Assembly: GCA_965232165.1 (NCBI GenBank)
Contig: CBDDOY010000001.1
Location: 1-64,000 of the forward strand
Direction of reading: 5' to 3'
Source: UBA2779 sp965232165
GTDB taxonomy: Bacteria > Spirochaetota > Spirochaetia > DSM-2461
Length of the DNA stretch: 64,000 nucleotides
Of this stretch, positions 8,889 to 18,722 are shown one piece after another. Position 1 is the first letter of the stretch; each line of letters opens with the position of its first letter. The translations under genes and the position numbers were made by a program. Below the pieces are notes generated by a model. It saw nothing but the letters and a program-made list of their open reading frames with translations. It was not told where the DNA came from and made no database searches.

Positions 8889-9200
8889 TTATCTGCTTAG
8901 CCATTCCTTGACTATACCCGCCATCTGTTCAATCATCCAGGCGGCCTTATCCGGAGCCGGAGCATTCTTATACATGCGGAAGGCCTCGAAGTAGTCGGAC
9001 TGTCGGTAGTAATGGTCTCCTAAACGGATAAGCCCATCGCTGTAGCCCACTGAGAGAAAGACCCTCTTGGCCATGTCAAAAGCCCCATCATTGAAAAACT
9101 GATTTCCCTTCCTGACTAGGGCGGCCTTGTCTGAGGGGTTGACCGAGACGGGCTCCGGCACGGTGATTTTGATGAAGCCTTTCTTGGGAATTTCGGCCAC
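8889..9200 (-). CDS. Small conserved-looking hypothetical protein with TPR-like helices
   Basis: A 103-aa soluble protein starting 2 nt after the hisB stop, so probably co-transcribed with the his genes. The body (GNQFFNDGAFDMAKRVFLSV, then GDHYYRQSDYFEAFRMYKNA) reads like two tetratricopeptide-type helix pairs. No catalytic motif is seen. I recall similar small proteins in spirochaetes but cannot name a function. Confidence 0.7.
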   Translation of the reverse strand: MAEIPKKGFIKITVPEPVSVNPSDKAALVRKGNQFFNDGAFDMAKRVFLSVGYSDGLIRLGDHYYRQSDYFEAFRMYKNAPAPDKAAWMIEQMAGIVKEWLSR

Positions 9201-9202
9201 GG

Positions 9203-9784
9203 CTATATACTTCCCTTCGTAGACATGGTTTCCTCTCCGCCGTTTGCGGGCCTGCAGGCCAGAGAGAGGGCCAGTCCGGCGGCCTTGAAAAGAGCTTCGG
9301 CGGCATGGTGGGTATTCTCGGCATAACGGACCTGGAGATGGAGATTGATCCTGGCTGCAACGGCCATTCCCTGCCAGAACTCCTTGATAAGGGATGCATC
9401 GAATTCCCCCGCATGGGACTGCGGCCAGTCGGCATTGAACACCAGATAAGGCCGTCCGCCGAAATCGACAACGGCTTCGCTTAAGGCGTCATCCATGGGT
9501 ATGACGGCCTGGCCATAACGGGCGATGCCCCCCGTTTTCAGACGATACTGATGCAGAGCTTCACCTATAACCAGGCCGGTATCCTCAACAAGGTGATGTG
9601 GGTCCACCTCTATATCGCCACTGGCCTCGACTTCCAGGCGGAACTTGCCGTGGAAGGCCATGGCGTTGAGCATGTGGTTAAAGAAAGGCAGGCCGGTTTG
9701 CAGCCGGCAAGGCTCTGCGGCACCCATGTCGAGGATAACCCGAATATCGGTTTCCTTAGTTGTCCGTCTCGTGTCTATCATCAC
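9203..9784 (-). CDS. hisB: Imidazoleglycerol-phosphate dehydratase
   Basis: A 193-aa dehydratase that converts imidazole-glycerol phosphate to imidazole-acetol phosphate in histidine synthesis; this is the monofunctional form without the phosphatase domain. Metal-binding signatures are clear: FFNHML (about 30-35), DPHHLVEDTG (about 61-70) and the HHAAEALFKA motif near 160. Its start overlaps the end of hisG by 29 nt, indicating tight coupling. A second ATG directly follows the first. Confidence 0.95.
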   Translation of the reverse strand: MMIDTRRTTKETDIRVILDMGAAEPCRLQTGLPFFNHMLNAMAFHGKFRLEVEASGDIEVDPHHLVEDTGLVIGEALHQYRLKTGGIARYGQAVIPMDDALSEAVVDFGGRPYLVFNADWPQSHAGEFDASLIKEFWQGMAVAARINLHLQVRYAENTHHAAEALFKAAGLALSLACRPANGGEETMSTKGSI

Positions 9785-10403
9785 TGCCCCCTGCTAGTTT
9801 ATCGGTGAGTTGCTGAATTTCGTCATAGTTTAGTTTGAAATATGCCGGATTAGCTATGAGGCGCACCCTGATTTCCTCCATCGTGACGATGGGCTCCAGC
9901 CCGTTGGCGGTCAAGGTATGCCCGGTCTCCACCAGGTCGATGATGTAATCGGCCAGGCCGAGAGCGCAGGCAAGTTCCACACTGCCGCCGAGCCGGATGA
10001 TCTTCACCGGTATCCCCCGCCGATGAAACCATTCCCGTGCCATGCGGACATAGCTTGTAGCCACTCTGACCATACCTCCAAAATGGTTTGGGGCCGGTGT
10101 GCCGACGGGGGCCGCTATGCAGAGCCTCGTCGCCCCGAAGGGAAAGGTGTGAAGCCTTGTAAACGCCTTCCCTGATTCGGCGACAACATCATCCCCTGCA
10201 ATGCCAAGACCGGTGATGCCGTGGTGAACATACGTAGGAAGATCGGAGTTTTTCACCTTGACCGCCTCAAGATGTCCCTTTGAGTCGACTGCCGAGAGTC
10301 GGCGCGAGGCAAACACTATGTCCATGCCCCTGTTACCCAGATACTCCAGAACATCGTCAAGCAGCCGGCCCTTGGGGACGGCCAGGCGCAGGGACTTCCT
10401 CAT
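9756..10403 (-). CDS. hisG: ATP phosphoribosyltransferase, short form
   Basis: A 215-aa catalytic subunit of the first step of histidine synthesis (ATP + PRPP). The length is that of the short HisG form, which needs HisZ; HisZ is encoded immediately upstream. Visible signatures are LAVPKGRLLDD at the N-terminus and ADYIIDLVETGHTL near the PRPP-binding region. The start overlaps the hisZ stop by 4 nt (ATGA). Confidence 0.95.
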   Translation of the reverse strand: MRKSLRLAVPKGRLLDDVLEYLGNRGMDIVFASRRLSAVDSKGHLEAVKVKNSDLPTYVHHGITGLGIAGDDVVAESGKAFTRLHTFPFGATRLCIAAPVGTPAPNHFGGMVRVATSYVRMAREWFHRRGIPVKIIRLGGSVELACALGLADYIIDLVETGHTLTANGLEPIVTMEEIRVRLIANPAYFKLNYDEIQQLTDKLAGGSDDRHETDN

Positions 10404-11509
10404 GACAGAGCCACTTTTTCACCCCGGCCCCGGCGGGCCGCCGCATCGATGTAACGTTGCGTGAAGTCCTTGCCCTCGGCCCTGGCCACGGTCATTTCCG
10501 CTGGGGGAACGGCGCAGTATTCGCTTAAGGATTCGACTTTCCGTGTTAATAGGCTGAAACCCGCGGCCGGCAGGTTCAGGCCAAAAGCGCCCAAGAGCGT
10601 ATCATAGCGGCCCCCGGCGGCAACCGCGGCCGAGACTCCCTCTACATAAACCTTCACCGTGAATCCCGTGTAATAGGGCTGTTCGCCGTATTCGGAAAGG
10701 TCGATGCGAATGCAGTCCATCTGACTGTTTCGGGCCAGGACTTTGCTCATATTCACCAAATCTCCGGCGGCATCGGCTAATCTCTTCCTCATGCCGCCAT
10801 CCCCGCAGTCTGCAATAAGTTCTTCATGGGAAGACTCAAACTCTCCGGGTGTGCCGAGAAAGAGCAAAAGCCGGGCCAGTGATTCTGAATCCGGCAGATG
10901 TGCATCTTGAAGAAGGCGGCTCAGGGAGTGAAAATCCCTCAGGGTGAGGAGCCTGCCGACGGCGGATATATCGGCCCGATTGGCCGTCACGGCGTCAATC
11001 AGCCTCCGCGATCCGATGTGCATGCGCCATTTGGGCAATTTCATCGCCGTCAAGAGGTTTTGCAGAAGCATCAGCACCTCCATATCTCCCGCAAGCCCCT
11101 CAATGCCAATGAGTTCCGCCCCGGTCTGGAAGAATTCATCGCTGGAAATATCCTCTTCTTCCTGATGCCGAATGATGCTGTCGGCATAGTAAACCCGCGC
11201 AGAGCCTCCCTTATCCTTCAAAACCAGTCCCATCTGCTTGGCCAGAAACAGGGTGATATCAGACCTAAGCATCAATAATTCCCCATCCCTATCGGGGAAG
11301 CGGTAACTCTGCTGTAACTGGGCATGATCGAGCAAAGACCTATAAGTTTCGTAATAGTCAAACACCGGTGTGAGCACGGGATGATAGCCCCACGAGGCGA
11401 AGAAATCCTCGGTCATCCGGAGGAGCTTGCGGTGGCGATAGGCTTCTTCAAGATAAACGCCTTCAGTGCCCTGGGGGGTGCGAAGCCGTCTTCCATCATC
11501 TGATTTCAT
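10400..11509 (-). CDS. hisZ: ATP phosphoribosyltransferase regulatory subunit
   Basis: A 369-aa HisRS-like paralogue that forms the HisZ-HisG complex and provides histidine feedback control. Class II synthetase-type motifs are seen: FDYYE in the N-terminal part, LRSDITLFLAKQ (motif 2-like) near residue 77 and a late AAAGGRYDTLLGAFG motif near 297. It is followed directly by hisG. Gene order is hisZ-hisG-hisB, with the other his genes outside the window. Confidence 0.93.
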   Translation of the reverse strand: MKSDDGRRLRTPQGTEGVYLEEAYRHRKLLRMTEDFFASWGYHPVLTPVFDYYETYRSLLDHAQLQQSYRFPDRDGELLMLRSDITLFLAKQMGLVLKDKGGSARVYYADSIIRHQEEEDISSDEFFQTGAELIGIEGLAGDMEVLMLLQNLLTAMKLPKWRMHIGSRRLIDAVTANRADISAVGRLLTLRDFHSLSRLLQDAHLPDSESLARLLLFLGTPGEFESSHEELIADCGDGGMRKRLADAAGDLVNMSKVLARNSQMDCIRIDLSEYGEQPYYTGFTVKVYVEGVSAAVAAGGRYDTLLGAFGLNLPAAGFSLLTRKVESLSEYCAVPPAEMTVARAEGKDFTQRYIDAAARRGRGEKVALS

Positions 11510-11541
11510 CGTCTTATTATGCCGCCCTAAATGGTGATGGT

Positions 11542-13170
11542 CTAGCGGTTTGCCCAGTCGAGTATGCCGGCGGTCAGCATACCCGCATCCTGCTCCCGAA
11601 GCTCAGCCGATCTTAGGGCCCAGGCATTATTCTTAAAGTGAAGATTGCGCACTTCAACCAATACAGCCGCATCGGCCGGATTGTCTCTGAGCACCCGGAG
11701 ATTCTGCCGCTTGATGAAAGAACCGGCCCCCATATGTTCGGCCATCACCCCTGCGAACGCCTTGGAACGATTAAGTTCGCCATCGCCATTCCCATCGTAG
11801 AGAACGGCTGATCCCTTAGGCAGATCCGCCGAGTTATCGGCATGAATGCTCACAAACAGAGTGCCTTTGGCCTTTCTCGACGGGGGTGTGTTCGTAATGG
11901 ATTTCGCCGTGACAGTCTTTCGAAGATCGAGTCCATCGATGGTTCCCACAGGGCGCCATCGAAGACTGCTGTTATGATCTTTGTCGGCATATACCTCATT
12001 TTTGCGATTCACGAAAGACATCCTGGCGCCCTTTCCATCCCTGATATGATGATCAGGGGCCAGGATGGTGAGGTCTGCCGATGCCCCATGGCTAAGCAGT
12101 CTGCGGAAGACTCGAAGAGCGACATCATACACGTATTCATCTTCCGTCACAACGACCCTTTCGCCCCTTCCATCCTCCACAGACACGATGGTTCCAGGAT
12201 CCAATCCTCCATGTCCGGGATCAATCACAACATGCAGGCCCTCCAATTTACGGCTCTGCCTAGATTGCTTCATGGCAAGAGCATAGAATACCTCCATAAC
12301 ATTGAGAGCCCGTCTATAATCGACGGCGGCCGATACCCTGGCCCCCTCCCAATAGGTGATATTGGGCTGGCTGGATTTCTGCGGTTTCGAATAAAAATAC
12401 TCCCCAAACTCCGGCAGTTTGGGCATCGAGGCAGCCTGTGCACGCACCGCTGCCAGGGCGACAGCGGGTTTTGGGGCATCAGATTCCGTAATCGATATGG
12501 GATTTGAAATGAATGGGTAAAGTTTTAATACCTGACCGGGATGAATGATCTGGCCTTCCTGAAGACCATTCCACTCACGCAGATCGGCCATGGCCAGGTC
12601 ATAAGACTTGGCTATATGCCACAGGGAATCCCCCTGACTCACCCTGTAGCCCTCCGGACGGGCGGGGACAACTTTTAGAAGCTGACCGGGATAAATCACA
12701 TCCTCCTCCAGGCCATTGTAAGCCTTGAGTCGGGATCGAGTGACAGCGTAGCGCTCAGCAATGGCCAAAATAGTGTCGCCGGGAACTACCCTATGATGCC
12801 CCCGAGGAACGGGCGGCGGAATCTTCAATACCTGACCAATGCCGATATCCCCCGAAATGAGATTGTTGACGGCCATGATTGTACGCTGTGCGATGCCGAA
12901 GAGAATGGCCAGGTCAGACAGAGTATCTCCCGGCTGAACAACAATTTCACTCTCGCCGCCAACCGGAATTTCCAACTCATCCCCCCGCCTTATGGTTTCG
13001 CCTGTTAAGCCGTTCACACGGCGAATTAATTCAATCGATACATTGTATTTCTGCGAAAGACTGTAGAGGGTGTCGGCTGAACTGACGGTGTGGCTCAAAG
13101 ACATCAGGGGGAATGTCCATGTGGCCAGAAAAATCAGAAGCGGCAGTCTTTTTGCGGGATACGACACCAA
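11542..13170 (-). CDS. LysM-domain N-acetylmuramoyl-L-alanine amidase
   Basis: A 542-aa exported cell-wall hydrolase. An N-terminal hydrophobic segment (LLIFLATWTFPLMSLS) serves as signal peptide. Four LysM repeats follow at about 28-70, 75-115, 120-165 and 172-215, each with a start like YRVSQGDSLWHIAKSY. The C-terminal Amidase_3 domain shows VIDPGHGGLDPGT (about 312), a glutamate after the DDE stretch and SIHADNS (about 440). It cleaves the amide bond between MurNAc and the stem peptide, likely during division or remodelling. Confidence 0.93.
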   Translation of the reverse strand: MVSYPAKRLPLLIFLATWTFPLMSLSHTVSSADTLYSLSQKYNVSIELIRRVNGLTGETIRRGDELEIPVGGESEIVVQPGDTLSDLAILFGIAQRTIMAVNNLISGDIGIGQVLKIPPPVPRGHHRVVPGDTILAIAERYAVTRSRLKAYNGLEEDVIYPGQLLKVVPARPEGYRVSQGDSLWHIAKSYDLAMADLREWNGLQEGQIIHPGQVLKLYPFISNPISITESDAPKPAVALAAVRAQAASMPKLPEFGEYFYSKPQKSSQPNITYWEGARVSAAVDYRRALNVMEVFYALAMKQSRQSRKLEGLHVVIDPGHGGLDPGTIVSVEDGRGERVVVTEDEYVYDVALRVFRRLLSHGASADLTILAPDHHIRDGKGARMSFVNRKNEVYADKDHNSSLRWRPVGTIDGLDLRKTVTAKSITNTPPSRKAKGTLFVSIHADNSADLPKGSAVLYDGNGDGELNRSKAFAGVMAEHMGAGSFIKRQNLRVLRDNPADAAVLVEVRNLHFKNNAWALRSAELREQDAGMLTAGILDWANR

Positions 13171-13319
13171 ATCCTCCCAATCGTTATGTGTCGTTCTCTA
13201 TATCGATAGATTCCGGGCAGTTTCTAAGGAAAATAATTGGGGCGTCTCTCAGACAATTAGGGGTGGGTCATAGAGAAAGTGTGCCGCCTTACTCCTAAAT
13301 GCCGTAATTTTCAAAAACA

Positions 13320-13445
13320 GTATTTGGGCGCAACCCTTCGGGTCGGGCTTTTCGCTCCAATGCCTTAATCTGGCGGCCTGTTCACCGGCTCATTGCCAAT
13401 CGCCGGGGCCGCCAGCGGCATTTCCGCTGCAATCCCTTGCGCTTT
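13320..13445 (-). repeat. Dispersed ~125 bp GC-rich repeat, copy R2
   Basis: Reverse complement of the repeat seen at 8363-8485 and 48119-48246. It lies upstream of the amidase gene. The rest of 13171-13735 holds no intact gene; see the transposase-like remnant at about 13575-13676. Confidence 0.85.
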
Positions 13446-13574
13446 TCATGCGGCAGTTTATTTGTTATACAGCCCACTGTTAACGAGGCAATATATCAGC
13501 GGCACAGAAGACAGAAAAGATGTACCCCATATAATGAAATCACAGGAGGCCCGAACAACACCGCCGGAAGCCGA

Positions 13575-13676
13575 GAGGCGATGCCAATCAGTAATGCTGT
13601 ATGAAGAAGGAATGAAAACGAATCAGATCGCCCATTGCAGGAGCAGTCCGCCAAACAGTCGATATCGATAAAGGGA
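13575..13676 (+). pseudogene. Possible transposase helix-turn-helix remnant
   Basis: A short reading (RRCQSVMLYEEGMKTNQIA, then with a frame change GAVRQTVDIDKG) resembles the N-terminal helix-turn-helix of IS transposases. It is short, frameshifted and without a recognisable catalytic domain. Confidence is low. Confidence 0.25.
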
Positions 13677-13735
13677 TGAAGAGGTCTGGAGGGCGCCATC
13701 AAGCCCTTAGAGACCTCTGCTCCCATGCAGAACCC

Positions 13736-15889
13736 TCAAAGAGCGTATTCAGCATACACTATCCTGCTCACAGACGGCCGGATATTCCTGCGCTTCATTA
13801 TAGGAGCGTCTTCCGGATTTCTCCAGGCTGCCGTTACCGAGAGGAAGACAGGCGTTTCGTTGCTGACAGTCAGTTGAAAATTGAAAGGGAAAGGCGGATT
13901 GTCTCCCACGAAGATATCCGCTTCCTGGCCCGATGATGCCATCTCGAAGGGCTGAGAAGCCGAGTGCAGGGTGAAGGGGGAATCGGCGTGAATTCTTAAA
14001 CTTATATGCTGAGGCCGTCCTTTTCCGGCTATTGCAATATTGATGGTGCGGTTGTCAAGAAATTCCTGATTCTCGGAAGATACTTCTAATGGTGATTGGT
14101 TCATGAGGGTGCGGACTCTCGATTGCCGACTCAAATTTTCAAATGAATACAGACTGCCGTCGATGATGAGTTCAGTATCACCAATGGGCCCGGGACTGTC
14201 GAATTCCAGCCATCTTTCATGATTGACCAGGTCAATCTTATCCCTGATTTCGATAGGCTGAGGATGATTTTCATCGAATGGCGAAAGCCTTGGCAGCCAT
14301 GCCAGTGTAATGACGGCGGTTGCATTCATAATAAGTGTCAGAGCATAGAAGACGGCATTATGAGATATTTCCTCATAGTGGGAATGCCAAAAATTGAGAC
14401 ATGCCAAGGCTAGAATGATCGGCAGCAACGCAAGGGTGTTGAACAGGTTGCCGGTTATTCGGTCCATGAGCAGGAAATCAACGATAGGCATATAGGGTCT
14501 TGTAAGCACAACGGCAAGAATTAAGATGTAAGGAATCGCCGCAAGGAAGAGGAAGAATATCTTGAACTTGAAATTTCTGATTATAGTGAAAAGCGACAGG
14601 GCACAGGAAGCCCAAAGTGAGTAGGATGCCAATGTGATGTCAAGCGGTATGATTACCAAAGTAAGCAGGTATGAGGTCATGACTGCCGCATAGGAATAGA
14701 AATGCGGTGTCCTCGGCAAGGGAATGCCATGAGAAAACAGGATGAAATTCATCGAAAAGGCACCGATGAAGATGAACTTGAAAAAGAGAAACGTTCCCGG
14801 TGAATATATCCACAGGGAGGGGAAATCTTTCAATCGCAATATCTCTTCAACGAGCAAGGTCCCCAAAACGAAATAGAGGAAGACGAGAAAAAACAGCAGC
14901 GGCCAGTTCCACCAATGTTTTGACACCCTCTTGAAGTTCAAATAAACAGACCGATATTGGAGGAGTATCGATACAGCTAGAATTGAAATGATTCCTAAGA
15001 AGATGATGACGAACGGGAGTTCCCGGATGAACAGGGGTTTCATCCTCTCAAATGGATGGGCATAGATGTATATGCTCTCCTGACTTCTGTCATTTCTTGT
15101 TACGAGGCGATCGATGTCCAGAAGAACTCGTACAAAGCGGCTGATGGAGATTGCCGCATCGTCTTTGCCGCCGCTGCCCCTGCCCTGGAAGGCAATGGCC
15201 GGCAGACCTTCTTCCAGCCACCGGGAGAAGCTCCCCATGTCGCCTTGAAGCCCGAGGTTGGCCACATGAATATCTGCACCCTCGAACCGATGGGGAATTG
15301 AACCGGAAACAACGGAATTCATGAGAGCCTTGGTAAACCAATAAGGGGCGACAACACCATTACCTCCTATTTTTATCTCCCAGGTTTTCGGCATTGTTTC
15401 GGCCGCAATGTATATGGCGAAGGCCTCCGAATCCGGTTGGACGGCATCAATGGCATAGCGGCTGCCATAGGGGTGGAATGCTGTGTTTCCCCGTTCGCCG
15501 CCGAGAAAAAACAGGGTAATCGAATGTCTCGGCGATGAAATGATGAGGTTTTCGGCAACTTCAAGAAGCAGTGCCGTGGAGAAGGCTCCCTGCTCCATGG
15601 GGGAGGCCAATATGTACCGCTCATCCGATGCTCCTGGAATGGTGGCCTCGATTATTTCAGAATATGAATGGCCGCGTCGCTGGGTGTCCAGGCGATGCCG
15701 CTTATAATGGATATCAAGGGCATCAAGCCGTCCGGCGACAGCATCGAATGCCATCTGTTCCTCCGCTGACCCCTCATTCCTAGCGCCATAACCTAGGAGT
15801 TCATTGTAAAAGCCGAGAAGGCGGTCCGTATCTGCATACACCGCAGCAGAGCACGTGAAGAATAACAGCATTGCCAGTCTTTGAATCAT
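13736..15889 (-). CDS. Membrane protein with N-terminal M28-peptidase-like domain
   Basis: 717 aa from the start at 15889, which begins with a signal peptide (MIQRLAMLLFF...AAVYA). An upstream in-frame start would place 20 hydrophilic and mixed residues before it. Residues about 30-290 follow the layout of M28 aminopeptidases, including a FFLGGERGN strand in place of the usual FF-G-EE-G. The usual histidine/aspartate metal ligand site reads ASPMEQGAF, so catalysis is doubtful. A block of roughly eight membrane segments (about 305-560) and a C-terminal exported beta-rich region follow. Confidence 0.7.
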   Translation of the reverse strand: MIQRLAMLLFFTCSAAVYADTDRLLGFYNELLGYGARNEGSAEEQMAFDAVAGRLDALDIHYKRHRLDTQRRGHSYSEIIEATIPGASDERYILASPMEQGAFSTALLLEVAENLIISSPRHSITLFFLGGERGNTAFHPYGSRYAIDAVQPDSEAFAIYIAAETMPKTWEIKIGGNGVVAPYWFTKALMNSVVSGSIPHRFEGADIHVANLGLQGDMGSFSRWLEEGLPAIAFQGRGSGGKDDAAISISRFVRVLLDIDRLVTRNDRSQESIYIYAHPFERMKPLFIRELPFVIIFLGIISILAVSILLQYRSVYLNFKRVSKHWWNWPLLFFLVFLYFVLGTLLVEEILRLKDFPSLWIYSPGTFLFFKFIFIGAFSMNFILFSHGIPLPRTPHFYSYAAVMTSYLLTLVIIPLDITLASYSLWASCALSLFTIIRNFKFKIFFLFLAAIPYILILAVVLTRPYMPIVDFLLMDRITGNLFNTLALLPIILALACLNFWHSHYEEISHNAVFYALTLIMNATAVITLAWLPRLSPFDENHPQPIEIRDKIDLVNHERWLEFDSPGPIGDTELIIDGSLYSFENLSRQSRVRTLMNQSPLEVSSENQEFLDNRTINIAIAGKGRPQHISLRIHADSPFTLHSASQPFEMASSGQEADIFVGDNPPFPFNFQLTVSNETPVFLSVTAAWRNPEDAPIMKRRNIRPSVSRIVYAEYAL

Positions 15890-15966
15890 CAGTTTAATCC
15901 AGGACGACAATTCCCATGTCGTCAAGAAGCTTCCTGTAATAATAATCATATGTTATTGTAAAGGCT

Positions 15967-16476
15967 ATGGATATTCTTGCAGCTATAAGAGAGAGGTTTA
16001 CCACTCAAAGTTTCGACGGTCGTCCCATTGATTCCGATGTACTTGACAGGATTCTCGAGGCGGGAAGGCTGGCCCCATCGGCAAAAAACCGACAAACCTG
16101 GCGGTTCATAGCCATAAAAAAACCAGAAATCAAACAAGTGCTGAGCAATGCCTGTTTCGGTGATGCGCGCATCCTGAAATCTGGCTGTATCATCGCCGCC
16201 TGCACCACAAATATTCAATACATCATGCCTAATGGACAACCCAGTTATCCATTAGACATAGCGTTTGCGGTGTCCTACATGGACCTCCAGGCAACACATG
16301 AAGGGCTGGCCACTGCCATAGTGAGTTCCTATGACGAGCAGGCTGTCAAGTCCCTGCTGACAACACCATACTCCATGAGAGTCGTGCTTATGCTTGCCGT
16401 AGGGCATTCATCGGAAAAGAAGGCATTCAAGAAACGCTTCCCATCGGATAGGTTGATAAGCTACGATCATTGGTAG
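15967..16476 (+). CDS. Nitroreductase-family protein
   Basis: A 169-aa FMN-dependent oxidoreductase family member. The N-terminus (MDILAAIRERFTTQSFDG) and RLAPSAKNRQTWRF (about 34-47) form the FMN phosphate-binding region typical of the family, and DLQATHEGLATAIV matches the conserved central helix. It is divergently oriented from the upstream membrane-protein gene. The substrate is unknown. Confidence 0.88.
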   Translation: MDILAAIRERFTTQSFDGRPIDSDVLDRILEAGRLAPSAKNRQTWRFIAIKKPEIKQVLSNACFGDARILKSGCIIAACTTNIQYIMPNGQPSYPLDIAFAVSYMDLQATHEGLATAIVSSYDEQAVKSLLTTPYSMRVVLMLAVGHSSEKKAFKKRFPSDRLISYDHW

Positions 16477-16569
16477 GCTATGCTCTCATTCTGCCAATGC
16501 AGCAGCGGTGAAATAAATTGAGCCAGAAGATTTCCTAGAAATTTGTATATTTTGACTCCAGGGGGTTAT

Positions 16570-17550
16570 ATGCGTCGGTATTCGGCAGGTATTTTGTTGA
16601 CAGTTCTATGCAGTTTTCTTGCAACGGGTATTATGTATGGCCAAGAGGTGGACGACAATGCCCTTCTTATCGAAGTATTAGAGGGGTATCAGAACCTCAT
16701 TGCCGAAGAACCTGACGGAAATGAAGAGAGCGTCATCACCATCGCCTGGTCAATAGTAGCCCAGGCGATTCAAAATGGACATTTGCGGTTCACCATTAAT
16801 CCTGATTCCAAGGGATTATTGCATGGGGCGCGGTTCAGCGCGGTTCCGGACAAGAAAGTGACTCATGTCATCGTCTCACAGGACTTATTGAGCTATTGGT
16901 CTGAATCCCCGGCTACGGTGTACGGCGTAATCGCCGCAGCCTTTCAGGAAGCGATGACTTTCTTTCTCGATCCGCCGTCATGGGGGGCCGCCCGCCTTGA
17001 CCTCATGGAGATACTTCTTATAAAGATGGGAAATTATGCCGCCCATGCTGAACTCATCCAGAAATGGCTTCTCCCTCAGGGCTACATGCTCAGTGCCTAC
17101 GACACATATATCCTCGACAGCTATGAACAAGATGATCTGTCGAGTGTTCTGCTGTTTCTGGACCGGTTTTCCCTGCCGGTGCTTCAGGGACTTTACCAGG
17201 TTAGGCTGGCTTTCGAGGAGAGCAATGACAGTAAGGCATTACGGGCATCCCTGCTGGAATTCGGGGAGAAACTGCTTGAATCAAGAAACGAAGTCTCAGA
17301 CGATGATGACACAGTATTCCCCTTGGCCGTTGCCGTTCATAGCTGGCTGGAATTCACCCCGACAATCATCGCCCGCATACACAATAAGGACAGGCCCGAA
17401 AATCCCCTTACGCTCGATCAAATTTTAAACAGGGAAAAAGAATATGCCGATTTACGGCGCAGTCTTGAAAACAGCCGCATCAAAGATTTTCCCATAATAG
17501 AACGCGTAGCCAAGGAAGTGAACGACAACTTCGGCTCATCTTTGAATTAA
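16570..17550 (+). CDS. Exported hypothetical protein
   Basis: 326 aa from the ATG at 16570, which has a strong AGGGGG ribosome site; an upstream in-frame start at 16543 is less likely. It starts with a signal peptide (MRRYSAGILLTVLCSFLATG, then a cleavage region near IMYGQE). The remainder is helical and acidic, with no recognised motif. It ends 8 nt from the convergent patB gene. Confidence 0.75.
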   Translation: MRRYSAGILLTVLCSFLATGIMYGQEVDDNALLIEVLEGYQNLIAEEPDGNEESVITIAWSIVAQAIQNGHLRFTINPDSKGLLHGARFSAVPDKKVTHVIVSQDLLSYWSESPATVYGVIAAAFQEAMTFFLDPPSWGAARLDLMEILLIKMGNYAAHAELIQKWLLPQGYMLSAYDTYILDSYEQDDLSSVLLFLDRFSLPVLQGLYQVRLAFEESNDSKALRASLLEFGEKLLESRNEVSDDDDTVFPLAVAVHSWLEFTPTIIARIHNKDRPENPLTLDQILNREKEYADLRRSLENSRIKDFPIIERVAKEVNDNFGSSLN

Positions 17551-17558
17551 CGGGCATC

Positions 17559-18722
17559 TTAGAAAACTCGTCCCATCCTAGTCAGTCCTTCCTCCAAAGT
17601 TTTCCTGGGGCAGGCAATATTCATCCGCATATAGCCTTGACCGCACTTCCCAAACTGGGAACCGCGGCTCAATAGAACACCTTGGCTTAGAAGCCCTTTC
17701 CATAAGGACTTCTCGTCGATGCTCAGAAAAGACATATCCAGCCAGGCGAGGAAGGTGGCTTCCAGAGGAGCAATGCCCACTGCGGTCTGTTTCTCTGACA
17801 TGAACTCATGCAGCCGCCGATAATTCTTTCCAATATAACCAATCAATGAATCGAGCCAAGAATCGCCTTCCCGCCATGCAGCCTCCGCGGCCGCATACAC
17901 TAAAGGGTTGGCCGCACCCGCTTCCAGCCCCAACTTCTCGATGACAGACTTAATTTCCGTGCGAAAGCCCTCGTGAGGAATCACGGCCCATGAATTATTG
18001 AGGCCTGGGATATTGAATGTCTTTGATGGCGAAATCAGACTAAGGGATCGCGGCAGTCTTGTCTTCGGCAAGGTGAGCCATGGATGATGAATGAAGCCCG
18101 GTTGAATTAAATCGGCATGTATCTCGTCACTGAGAACCGTCACACCCTTTTCCCTGCACAGATCGGCCAGGGCGAGTAATTCCTCCCATGTCCACACCCT
18201 CCCAACTGGATTATGGGGACTGCAGAAGATGAGAGTCTTGGCGCCGCTTTCATCCAGGATCCGTTCAAGACCATGGAGATCCATGCCCCAACGGCCGTTT
18301 TTTCCCTTAACCAAGGGGTTTCCCACAATTCGTCGCATGTTGCGCTCCGCGGCCTGGCGGAAGGGGCTGTAAACCGGTTCCTGTATAACCACTGCGTCAC
18401 CGATTTTCGTGAAAAACTGAACAAAGATGTAGATAAAGGAAACTATGCCTGGCACCTCAAGAACATCGGCCTGAGCGACTGACCACCGATGACGCCTGAT
18501 AAGCCAGCCAAGTAATGCGTCTATCAGGGATTCAGGGCAGCCGGTATAGCCAAAAATGCCGTGAGCGACACGGCTGCGGAGGGCCGCCAATACGGGTGGC
18601 GGCGCCTCAAAGTCCATGTCTGCTATCCAAAAAGGCAGCATATCTTCCCTTTTCCTGACAGACCATGGACCATCCCACTTAAGGCAGGAGGTGCCGCGCC
18701 GGTCGATTGAGCTGTCAAACAT
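17559..18722 (-). CDS. patB: MalY/PatB-family PLP-dependent C-S lyase / aminotransferase
   Basis: A 387-aa fold-type I PLP enzyme of the MalY/PatB group (cystathionine beta-lyase activity). Motifs are FWIADMDFEAPPPV at the N-terminus, SPHNPVGRVW (about 166-175), LSDEIHADL (about 197-205) and LISPSKTFNIPGL with the PLP lysine near residue 233. The first 29 codons occur again in the duplicated segment at 44781-44867. Confidence 0.93.
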   Translation of the reverse strand: MFDSSIDRRGTSCLKWDGPWSVRKREDMLPFWIADMDFEAPPPVLAALRSRVAHGIFGYTGCPESLIDALLGWLIRRHRWSVAQADVLEVPGIVSFIYIFVQFFTKIGDAVVIQEPVYSPFRQAAERNMRRIVGNPLVKGKNGRWGMDLHGLERILDESGAKTLIFCSPHNPVGRVWTWEELLALADLCREKGVTVLSDEIHADLIQPGFIHHPWLTLPKTRLPRSLSLISPSKTFNIPGLNNSWAVIPHEGFRTEIKSVIEKLGLEAGAANPLVYAAAEAAWREGDSWLDSLIGYIGKNYRRLHEFMSEKQTAVGIAPLEATFLAWLDMSFLSIDEKSLWKGLLSQGVLLSRGSQFGKCGQGYMRMNIACPRKTLEEGLTRMGRVF

